Shown in pieces: positions 49,801 through 62,200 of a stretch of 64,000 nucleotides of DNA (position 1 is its first letter; each line of letters opens with the position of its first letter). A model generated the notes under the pieces. It saw only the letters and a program-made list of their open reading frames with translations, ran no database searches and was not told the DNA's origin. Position numbers and translations under genes: made by a program. The stretch lies in the NCBI GenBank assembly GCA_964019415.1, contig OZ025888.1, forward strand, positions 1,951,045 through 2,015,044. Direction: 5' to 3'. Origin of the DNA: Ianthella basta. Its lineage: Eukaryota > Porifera > Demospongiae > Verongiida > Ianthellidae.

Positions 49801-52781
49801 ATTGGTGGTAAATTGAAGGTAATAATTTGCGGCCGTAAATTTTCCAATACAGCAGGTAACTGAGGCCTCCTTTAAGACTGAATGCACAGCTTAATACAGT
49901 TTTAATTATTATAGAGAACTGACACTGCCTATAGTTATGTGTAACCAGCATTATACATTTCAACTTCAGTTTATACAAGCCTAAGACAAATTACAAGCAA
50001 CTTCATTTAACAAACAAGCAACTGGACAACTGCAGGGCAAAGACATCCTAGTTCACAAAATGTGATAGAATTAGAGGAAGTAGCTATATAATCAATGCTC
50101 GGACACAATGCATTCTTAGATTGCCATAAAGATGTCTCAGAAGGTGCTTAATTTGTGAACGTCTGCTTGCAGATTATGCAGAAGCAGAAGTCATTTCATT
50201 GTGCAGCAGCCACAGAGCAGCGTATTGTGTTTTCTGATGTTGGACAGCACGTATTTTAGCACACCTTGCAAGTTTGTACTGTTTGACTAGAACATTGAGC
50301 CTGAAATTTAGATGTCTTGCTTTGATCATAGGCACTTGTAACCAAAGATTCTCTTCCCCCTAACATCCTACAAAGATGGCAAGCCACAGACAGCTGTTTC
50401 ACCCACAACGCCTTTTGAACAACCCTGACTCCAGCGCCTTTTTGGCTGAGATTTCCCCTAATTTTATGCTGCTTCCATGTGTTGAAACCACAAGTGTTTA
50501 GCTTCTGGTGGATGCATATGGAGGTGGCATATATCCTATTACCATCCGTATGCCACACTGATGAACCCCAATCAAGGCAAAACAGCTGTCTGTGGCTTTG
50601 TAGGATGTTAGGGGAAGGGAATCACTGGTATCCAACTTAATTGGGTCTTTTGGGCCTCCCAGCTAACTGAAACACCAATACTGGTGTATGGATGGTGGTG
50701 TAAACCCAGTGATCCTCCAAGCACAAACCCAGCCTTTGCAATAGCCTTAATTAACTGCAAGAGTCACCTTTTGAACAAATTGTAACCGAACTCTGTTTTT
50801 GTACTGTTTGTTTGGTGTATTGAGCTAGGCTGCCTCCAAATGTCAGTAATTAACCCACTCTCCCAACAATACATTAATGAGTCCAAGAATTGAATTTCTG
50901 GTCACCAAGCTAATGAGTCCAAGAATTGATTTTCTGGGGACCAAGCAGGAAGTGGCTTTTCGGGCGCAGCAAGGAATTACCCTGACATGTCAATCTGACA
51001 GTATTCTGGAGTCAGCAAGATGTCTGATTTCAAAGACAGTTAGCACAGCACAGCCCATGGGTCTGTGTACCTGATACACCACATATATGCAGCATCATTT
51101 GTACAGTGTCTGTTAATGGTACAATGACTTCCACTACAGTCCACGTGTGTATGTCAGCCAACAATGTGTGTTGAGTGGTGGCTGGTGTACAGTACGACTG
51201 TACAGTGGAACCTGTCTGAGATGGTCACTGTGTTAGGCAGCCACCTCTCTAAAACAGCCAGCCTTGCTGGTCCTGAGTAGCACTAAAACGTTGTAGCCTA
51301 CTGCACATCTGTTGAGCGGCCACCTCTCTATAAAAGTCAGTAAGAGCTGGCCCACAGGTGGCTGTCTCTGACAAGTTTCACTGTACAGTATACATATGTA
51401 CTTATGCTTGCATTGACATGATGATGGTGTAGTTGGACCAGATCTTATGTAAATGATGGTACCTTGTGTATTGAGGGTGCTGTGACCTCATGGCCACAGA
51501 ATGTACCACACCTATCCACCCATAGTCAGCACACATGTGCAATTATCTACACAATCTATACCACCGACCATACCCTATTTATTTGCTCTTTTTCATGTGT
51601 TAGTAGTGCACATGGTCACTTTAGTAAATCACTAGAGAGTGATGTATATCATCTATAGTTAGACCTTACAGCATTGCCTGAAGCCAAGGTCATGACCAGT
51701 TTCATAGCAATGCAGGCTTGCTTGTATTCATAATACGAAGCCAGATGCCTTGAAATTTGTCCTACAGCCAAGTAAACTCCAGTTAGGCCTCTGTCTGGTT
51801 CCTGCCATGTCAGTGAGTTTACATAATGGTCATCATTGAGCGTGCTTCTTTAATTTGTATTGCCAATTAGCATAGTCTTTATCTCTCTTACTGTATGCTG
51901 TTGTACGTTTTATCAATGCACTGAACTTGCTTGCCAATGTCTTTCTCCTTGTTTTGTTAGAATGCTGATATTTTCTCTGTTCCCTGTTGTGCTGTGTAGG
52001 TGTGCTCCTGTTCTGGTGTGTATGCACCTTCTAATGTGCTTGACAACTGTGCCAACTACCTTGTGAGCCCCAACTGCCATCCACACCCATCTCCCCCCCA
52101 CCTCCACACCCGCCTCCCTACTCACACCCTGCCCCCAACCTGGCTTCTCCACTGTGTAGCCCATGCAGTTACCCTTGTTCCACCATCCAATGTCACTATG
52201 TGTGTACGTACTACACCATGCAGGTCACCCCGTGTCCTTGCCCTGGAGAACCACAGTCATCAGAGGAAACCAAGTTTCAGCTACTTATTATCCCTTCTAA
52301 GAACAATTTTTTTGTCCGGTGGTCTCAGTTGCCAATGGAGGGAGTGTCCTACAGTTTTAGAACTGCATCCACTAATGCAGCAATCAGTGACATGCAAACA
52401 GTAAGCACTTACGCACTTATCCATTTATACATGTTTGCATTCTACATGTGTGTGGAGTGTTCTGCTGTGTTGTTTAGCAGTATCCATTGTTTTTATCCAA
52501 ATCACAGTCAGGTACTGACCACATACTTGCTGGCCAGACAGAACAAGAAATAGCATCAAATACTATGTACACGGTTAGTGCCACAAACGGATATTATGGC
52601 ATTGTATGAAATATTTTGATGTTTTTGAATTGTTTATTTCTCTAGCTCACGTTCTGTGGCTTGTCAAATTCTACTGAGTGTGGGTGTTCAACTATTGACA
52701 TAAGTACAGGTATGTACAGTATACATGCATGAATTGTACTAATAGGTTAGTCACACACATATACATGCTCATGCTTGCACT

Positions 52782-52859
<78 letters not shown>

Positions 52860-55800
52860 TACACATTTGGGTGTACATGTGCTGCCATGTTAACCATTGC
52901 ACTGCCTCTTTTGCAGTTAATGGCTATACACCATCAGGCTTTCAAGTGTTTGATGTCGCTAGCACTGGGTTCCGAGTTTCATGGGTGGCCCCAAATGATG
53001 GTATTCCTGCACAGTACAATTTGATGTATCGTGCAGTGGACTCACAGAATACAACTGTGAAGATGTTCAATGGTGCAATCCTGCCCAATCCTACCATTGG
53101 CAATCTGCTTCCTCAAACGACATACTCTGTACAAGTGGAAGCAGTGTTTAATCCAGCTCCACCACAGTCCAGCACCACAAATGAGTTTATTGTAACAACT
53201 TTACCAGGTACGTGTATGTTGTGCACTTACTGCTTCACTATTGGGACATGCAAATCCATGTGTACAGTAGCTGCGTGATTTCTTGTGCCCATTGCACAAT
53301 GCACAACTGTTCACATGTGCTACAGTACATGTTATCCTTAATATCACTTAGCGCACATTGCCCTCTTTTCACTCCATGTTTCGAGAGAGAGTGACTCGGT
53401 TAAAGAGCGAAGTGATATTAAGGATGTCATGTAGCACGTGCATAGTGTACTATCATACTATCAGCATTGAGCAAACTATGGATATCGTGCAGCTACGTAC
53501 ATGCTGTAGTACACCTTGGGACAGTGCATTGGCGTCTATCTATTCCTTAGCTACACTCCATTTGTGTGAAGCTGCATGCCACATCAACAAAATGGTGGCA
53601 CACTGTGAGATGTACAAGTGTGTGCATTTTGGTAGGACCAGGAGTTAGAGCAGGTGCAAGTGTATTGCATTAATGTCTCTTCAAAGTCTCTATGGGAAGT
53701 CAATATTCTACAGTTGTTTCCATACGTACATACACTTTTTCACATACAGTGTATGTACTTGCTACAGTTTCCTGGCTTTCATTGGCATATCTGTACTTGG
53801 TTTGCAAACCGTAGGCAACACTTTTAAGCTATCTCTCACTTGAGTGTATAGTACATTGTGGCTGTATGTGCATAGGTGAAACAAGCTCTGTACAGAAACT
53901 CCTGGAATCTTTCCTCCCTACTAGCTAAATACCTGCCCTTTGGGTGGGTTCCCAGCATAATTTTATTGTTTGAAATTTGAGTGTTGAACCAATGGAAACT
54001 GTCTAGTTGGGAGCATTCCATAGACTCACTCCGTGAAACTCTATGCGCACAGAATTTACTTATGTTAATCCATTTGTCTAAAAGAGTCCAGTGGCGAAGG
54101 CCCTACGTAACTACCTTAGGTCACCCCCCGTATTACCGTGATATACTCTTCCAAGTTTGGTGAAGAGTAGTAGAAAATTGAAGAAGGAGTTCACAGCAAA
54201 CACAATCTTTTCTCTATCTCTTAGATAGGGCGGCGACTGTAAAAGTGGCAAGAACTTGGATGGAATGACTTTAATCCACATTTTGGCTCGACCAGATTAC
54301 TCTCACTACACCTCTTCGTAGTCCTAACATGTTTTGTGAAGCTCCATCCAGAATTGAAGGAGTAATTCCTGAACATTGAAAAGTGTGTTACGTTAATTAT
54401 AATAAAATTGTGAATAGTGAAAATGGAGGAATGGGTCTGGGCTACATGAGACTGGCTACATACAGATGTTCATATTGTAGTAAAGAGCATTCATGCAATC
54501 TGGGGTATCCATGGTAATGTTGTGTATTTATGCCTCCTTCCCCATAGATGGACCTCTTGCCCTACAACTGTACCAGAACCAACTGTCATCCTTCGAACGT
54601 CCTGAAGATATTACTGCTTGTGGAACTGCTTTTACAGATGTAATGCGGAACACTCTGTTCTTTGGTGATTTTGGAGTTCAGAATGTGAATGGCAACCTGA
54701 CAAGTACGTGTACTGCACTAAGTCTTGTTGAATTGTTGCATTTTGTGATAATTGCAGTTCTCTCTACATGCAGGTTTCAGTTATAACTTGCAACTGAGGC
54801 AGATTTATTACACAACCACAAATAGCTCCATTTTCTCAATGTCATACTCTGTAAGAGAAGGCTCATTACCCCTTGTTGAAGTTGAACAGGAACAGAGGAT
54901 CCTGGATCGAAGTCAAGCTCTGCGCTCTCTGCAGTATGATTGGACCAGTGGCCGACTGTACTGGATTGAGGATGAGACTATGGTAGGACCCTGTAGCTTT
55001 TATACTGCAGTAGTCCATCTCCTTCTTTGCACCTGTACCTACCACACCCGCTCATCTTTCCTTGGGCCTCCCAATTCTCTGTCCATTTATTGTCTTCCAC
55101 TTGAATTTCCACCATGAAGCACATATTGGCACACAACTTTCGTGATCTGCTCCTATTTATACAGTATGTATTGCTATGTATACTGTAGTCTTCTACTGTA
55201 GCTATTGCATACACATTTTGTGATCTGCTCCTATTTATATAGTATGTATTGTATGTATACTATAGTCTCCTACTGTAGCTATTGCATACAAATTTTGTGA
55301 TCTGCCCCTATTTATACAGTATGTATTGCTATGTATACTATAGTCCATGATATTGTAGAAGCTCACAGTTGCGTTGATGATACACAGATACGAGATTCTT
55401 GAGCAAGACACAACTGATAATGATAAATCAATCAAAGCAGGACGTTTTGACCCAAAGGTCTTTGTCAACTGCGTACAGGATTTGATCAATTTATCATTAT
55501 TAGTTGTGTCTTGCTCAAGAATCTTGTATCAGTGTATAATCTAGTCTCCTACTGTAGCTTTTGCATACACATTTTGTATCAGCTCATATACATGTACGTA
55601 TACAGTATGTATAAATTGTGTATACTTTAGATTGCAACCAGTCAGGCAAATGGCAGTGGCATCCAGTCTGTTCTTGTTGCGGGTTCCGTTGTGGAAGACA
55701 TTCAATTGGACCCAGCACATGGGTTAGTGAAGGAAGGGAGGAACTAGTAAGAAAGGGATGATTGGTGGTCCATGCTGTGCAAGTATGGAACATGTGTGTG

Positions 55801-58800
55801 TTAGTACACAAGATTGGAAGCTTTGCTTTGGATGAATCATAGCCAACAGCAAGTTCTTTTGAGTGTAATGCTGATGTTTCAAGGTAATTCGTGTAGCTTT
55901 CATGGAGTCTTGCACAAGAAGGAAGATAATGTAAAGGAAAGGGACCAGTACAGAAGCTTCACAGAGATAAATTGTTGATACTGATGCTGGATTACTAGCC
56001 ATTACCACTAAACACGGACTGTTGCAAGTGTGTCTAGCTCCTGGAGCCTTCTAAAAGCATGAGCAGTGACGCACTGGGATGACCATTACCATCTGAGACA
56101 ATTCACAGTCTACCTACATATCTTGTTGCCCAAAATCTCAGTACACGATAGCTAGGGATCACAATGTGTTAGAGATACAGTACTCCATACCCGCAAGTGT
56201 TGCTGTCTGCCTCTCTTCTCTCAGGTACCTTTACTGGTTGTCAGGTGGTCAGGTCAGAAGATGTCCCCTTAACCTTGCCGTTGACTGCCTTGCCAAGGCT
56301 GAACAGATCCCAACATCTCTTAGTTCTGTCAATGACTTTGCTATAGACACAGCATCTAATGACACTGTGTTGTACCGAGTTACTAGTAATCAGCTCTCAG
56401 TTAGTGGCCCTGCCGGTGACTCCGAGATGGTAAGTTTGGCTACATAGTGTGGTACACGATTTGTGCACTCTGTGTGTACACTTTCTGTAGTAGAGTCAGT
56501 GAGACATCAAGAAATTGCTATATGTTGTGTGTACTGTATATTACACTATGATGGTACATATGTGCGTGGCTCTGACAGAGTCACTAGTGAATGATGTTAT
56601 TACATCAAGCATTTCAACTGCTGATTGCTGCCTTCTTCAGTGGTGTTAGCTGCCAAATTGTAGCACAAGCAAATTTTAGTAGCCTATGAAAGTCAATCTG
56701 AAAACTTTGGAAGGGATTTTATGCTGTTGCAAATTGCAGGTCTACAACAATAACCTATATGCTGTATGTATATACCTACACTGTATGCCATGCTGTTATA
56801 GTAAATGTACAGTGGTTATCTGTTTGTGTGTGTATGTATGTACATACGTATGTACATGTATGTATGCTTCCAACAGATATTGATCCTAAATGGGAGCAAT
56901 GCCCAGACAGTGCTGGTAGCAGGTGTGAACATCATTATTCTGGAAGATGGTACACCACTCGATGTCAGAAACGAGAACCTGGACTTGTTATGTGCCAAAA
57001 ACACTAGTGGCGGTGGAGAGTCTTATGTATCAGTGTTGGACTCACAAACTCAGATGCCATTCCGTAAGCCCAACTTACCCTATACGCAGTGTGTAATGTA
57101 CATCTAGATCTTGTATTCCACACAGGCTTTCTTGTATGTGCGTTTGGCTGTAAGGTGTCTTGGTCGTTAACTGTGCCTGTGGTGGTTTGGAGTGTAGTGT
57201 GAGATAACTTATGCTCTGTTTTCACATTGTAATTCTTTCGTTCATCTACAGGACCACCGAATCCACCAACTGGCACCACTTTTATCATTACCGGCACTAG
57301 TGTGAATGTTACATGGCTCTCGCCCAGCAGAGGTACAGTACTGGGGTGTATTTATGATATGGCAATCGTGCATCCAGCCGCTATTACATCAAGAGCTTCT
57401 TACTGCACAGTTGTGTAGAATTGATACCTTCTCATTGCCACATGCGTTCACACCTCCATCCCATCTTCTCAGGTGCTCCTACTTTCTCTGAGTTTGCCCC
57501 ATGGCGATACACTGTAGAGCACAGCATTGGCATTGGTGTGCAACAAACTACTGTCACAGAAGACACATTCTTCTCCCTTTCAAGCCTGAATCCCGGTGAC
57601 CCCGTTACCATACGTGTCATTGCTGAAGGCCAACCTGACTTCAGCAGCACAGCACCGAGGTTCACTGTAGTGACTCAGAATGAAGGTAGACATTCACTGA
57701 ATACTGTAATGTATGGTGTGTGTGATTTGATACAGGTTCATTGGTGCATGAGTAACTGAGGTACATAAAGAGTTTTTTAGTATTAGCTCAGCCATTGTTT
57801 GTTCGATTGTTGTGAAATCCAGTGGCTGTGCTATTGCTCAACAGCTTTCTACATCAGTATCGTGCTGTATGTGTACATGGGAGTGTTTGCGTGTTGGCAT
57901 TCTCTGCTAGTACTGTATACGTATGTGGGATATACAGTAGTGTACATGACAGGGTGTGTGCTATTGAAGCCTTGGTATTGTATGCACAAGTGTATCACAT
58001 CTTCCGCATTCCCTTTCATTTACAGCTGACCAGATGCTAATGCCTTTGCTGCTGGGGACTGTTAGTGGACTGTATCAGTTTGAGTTTGAAGGCCAGTCAA
58101 ATGAGGTTGCTAACCCCCCATCACAAGTTGACAGTGAGTAAAGCTAACTTTGTGAAAGTAATGCAACTGGTCTTAATGGTATGACGTGCACGTGTTGTAT
58201 GTGTAGATGCTATATATGAGTAGCTGTCACCGTAATGCTTTCTTACCAACAGGTGTGGCTCGGGACGTGTTACGCAATGTGACTTATGTATTGCATAATG
58301 GCAACCGCATTGGTATGGTCAACAGTGGCACCTATTCCTTCCTGTTTCAAAGAAGCACTGCAAAGAGCCTGACAGTGGACTGGGTTGCTAATGTGCTGTA
58401 CTGGATGGAAGGAGGATCAATGGTTAGTAAATGGTATCTGGTTTGACTGTGTGGACGTGTGTGCTCAAGCTGTTATGTGCAGTATGTCTGTGGCTGTCAT
58501 TGTGTGTATGCGTTCATACAAGAAAGTGTGTGTATTGTTTTGTACATACTGTCTGTCTTTACATACACATCTTGTGTAGATCATGAAAAGATCTACTGAG
58601 AGTCAAGATGTGCAAAGTGTGGATGTATCTGGCTCCTTTACTCACCTCGCTATTGATCCAGTTCTTGGGTAAGCTCATATCATGCATTCACATGCACACA
58701 TATACAGTGCATATTGGTACCTTACATCTCATATGTAGATATATATACATTAGCACTTGTTACAGTTTATTCAGCAAATGTACAGTGTATTCACCATTCG

Positions 58801-59157
58801 TGCCTCCTTCCCTGCATACATAGACTGCTGTTTACCTCCAATGGCTCTTATGTTACCTTCCACAAAGTTAATGGACAGCCGGTGCAGGGCAACACACAGT
58901 GCTCTTCGAGGCTTGACCCTGTTCTGGCCATGGAGGCTGACCCAAGCAGCAGGAGGCTATTTTGGGTGTCCTTGAGATTTGGTCATCTCGTGCTGAACTG
59001 GGCAAACTACACTAGGGAAATGTGCAGCAACAGGTGTGTGTGCTGCACCACACGGATGTGTGCTTGGGTGTTTGTACACTGCTGTACAGAGTAGTGCTGT
59101 GCCTGTGCAGGTGTGGCTGCAATGTATTTTGTGGTACACTGTATCTATGGTGTGCAC

Positions 59158-59246
<89 letters not shown>

Positions 59247-62200
59247 CGTGCATTTATGTATGTAAGTATGTGTCAGCTTTAAGACGGCTCTTTTGTCCTG
59301 CTTTTTGCAGTGGAGAAACTGTGATGCCTGAATTGGAACTTGGGTAAATAACACGCTTTTTACTCACTGTGCACATGCCCACATATTGCTGTATTGTATA
59401 GTACGTGTGGGAGGAAGTATGCTTGAGATATGTCAATGTACATACATGTACTACATAGGAGTGTATCCATGTGTATGTGAATGAATGCCCAGTGAGTGTA
59501 TGTATGTGCCTAATGTGTTGTACTGTATGTGTCCCTATCCGGCAGCTCATCTGTGCCTCGATGTGCCCTTTCAGTCAGTAATGGTGTCCTTGCAATGAAA
59601 GTGGGGAATGTGAACGAGATATGGACTGTTCCGGTAGCTGTCTTCAGCTTCCTTCAAGTGGACAGCTCCCCAGGACTGAGACGCTCCAGTTTGCCTGCTG
59701 GAATGGGAAGTGGAAATGAGATATATGACATTGCATTTCAGCAGTCTGATGCCATCGGACTGGTGCCAAGTAGGCTACAAGCACAACTTGTCTGCACAAC
59801 TAGGCCATAACCCAAGTGATCATGTTAGATTTGTTCTCATTCACATACACTCTGCCATGCACTGAGCTGTCTCGCTGGGTGATTTATACACTTGCACTAC
59901 CAGCAATACTGTACAGTTTCTATAACTTTGTATGTACTGTACCTTTGTCTGAGAGTGATAATCCACCCATTTCAACATGACCAAGAAGGCAGCAGCAGAG
60001 CAGAGTAGGCCTAGGTGATGTCAACTGTTGACACATTTATGACAGTACATGAGATCAACAGACACCAATCTGACCAGTGTAGAAGTACTATTAATTGTGT
60101 AGTCCTGTTGTTTGTTCAGTCTTACTCTGATGAAGGCCAAAGAATTGTGGCCGAAACGTCAGTAATCCTTTTTGAATTATTGCATGGTTCTACATTATTG
60201 ATCACTTGGAGCAAGCTAAACCGAGGACAGCCTACAAGCGGAAGAAGTACAGGGAGAGACTGGCCAAATTGCTTGACCGAGGCAAAGAACACCGCAGAGA
60301 GGACCAGCCGCAAGGGAAAGGATTGGAAAACAGTCAGAAGGTGATGCTGTCACAGTGTACCATGCAGCAGGAGGGAGATCTGTCCCAGTCCAACCAGTGG
60401 GTCAAAGTCAGCAATATTTACGAAGAATTTACCCCCCCCCCCCCTCCAACCCCACTATTTTCTTTTCTTTTTATTGGTCACACCCCCTGTACACATAACA
60501 ATGTTTCTGATTGGCTAAACACATGTACACATAATCCTAGAATTTGATTGGTCACACAGTCACCCATAGCTATATAAACCAGTCCCACACTGTACATTCT
60601 CAGTTTTGTACGCAGCTGACGAAGGCCTTCGGGCCGAAACGTCCTGCATTCAGTTGTTGAATAATCTGCTACGTATTGCCCACAAACTATTCGCTTACAA
60701 ATATACGTACTGCTGTAGCATGCTATGTCATTGTCTATTGTGAGGTGCGTGCAGTGTATGTATCTGGGCTTGGATTTCTACTTTCCCTCTTCAGGTTTGA
60801 GCCCTGCTTCATCGGCCATACCTGGAGCACCTATCCCTAATGCAACTGATGGGAGTGCAGCACTGGATGTCATCACAATTCATTGGTCTGCTATAGAGTT
60901 TACTCTCTCCCCTGTCATGTACAATGTGATGTACACACTGATTAGAACCAGTGGCAGTGTGGATTCTGACAGTGAAATGGTGAGCTATTTGACAGTGTAC
61001 TGTTATGTGAGAAACCTAAGCCTTGCCGACTATCTGGCTGATGAATTTACTTCTGATGTTTTATGGCATAGTCTAACAGACCTAAGCTAGTACTGTACCT
61101 ACTGTACATGCAGTAGTAGTGTGACTCACTGACAATGAGACTAGTGGATATAGCATGCCATCAGGAACTTGAGATAAGAAGAGGAAGATGCAATTAGCAC
61201 TGTGCCAAAGGAGTGGGAAGCCTTACTGCAACACTGAAGAGAGAGACAAAGAGGGCTGTCCTGTTTCTTGCTCTGTTGCCAAAGGTTCCCCACAAGTTAC
61301 TTATGTACACACAAACACTGATCAGAACAGATGAATTGGGCCCGTGTACAAGATGATAGACTGCCACCAGTTGCCTATTTGGCCACTTTGGACACCTAGA
61401 TTGTAAATTATTAACAGATAAACTTTCAGCAGTGTTATACACATTCTGTCAGGATGAATGCATTACTTCACTAAGTACCTACTGTAAGCCAAGGTTGTTT
61501 ATATTTCTTCTGTAATGGGCTCTGCAAGGGTGACAATAGAGTGAGGGCAATGTCCACTGTCCATTGTCAAACAACTATGCATGTGTGAAGCTACTGTACA
61601 TATTGACAATTGTAGTGATTGAACAACTTTAGCATACAACCTCTGCTGGTGTATTACGTACATACATACTAGTGTGCATACGTATGTAGCAATGGCTTTG
61701 TTTTCATTGTGTCCCCTCTCCATTTCCTTCTCTGTTCATCCTCCAGACAACAATAACATCGATTGTCCTTGAGAACCAGACCCCATACACCAATGTGGAA
61801 GTCACTATTAATGCTATGTCCTACTGGGGCTCGTCAGACAGCCGCACTTTCACCTTCTGCTCAACCTCTGCAGGTCAGTTGGATGTTGCACATAGTAATA
61901 TACAACATACCACATATTATCGGCTATAGGCAGAACATTAGAGTGTTGTGACTTGAATGTAGCCAACTGACAGGCTGACCAGGACCTCTCTGTAATAACA
62001 CTTGCTTAGAAGGCTATACGAATGTTGGTAAACTTATGTAGAAACTACATGTCACTTAATTGTGCACTAGTTTGTGTGTGAGGAAACAACTGGAAGCTGC
62101 CGAAATTAGGGAGGCTCCTGTTGAACTTTCAGCACATACATTAACAGATGGTGATGCAGGTTACAGCTTTATCAATGTGGTGTGTCAGATACTTTTGTGG

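Larger units (their letters stand above)
46978..51999. other. 5-kb first intron of the ROS1-like gene
   Basis: The longest intron in the window. It contains a CpG- and GC-rich block at about 47240-47720 with repeated GGGGACCC/GGGACCCCC. A CpG-rich YY1-like segment lies at 48100-48160. It also holds a TIR element at 48460-49086, a fold-back with a hammerhead relic at 50335-50630, and a pogo-like MITE at 51203-51383. No ROS1 exon was found inside. Confidence 0.6.

Noticed and set aside
52775-52916. Extension of ROS1-like exon 6 upstream through the CA repeat
   Set aside because: The frame is open only because of the microsatellite. A proper acceptor (TTTTGCAG) at 52916 fits the phase of the preceding exon.
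56580-56660. Minus-strand CTGAAGAAGGC followed by GTTGAAATGC, resembling another hammerhead
   Set aside because: No stem II forms between the two motifs and the expected GTC and stem I are missing, so it does not meet the criteria used for the other copies.
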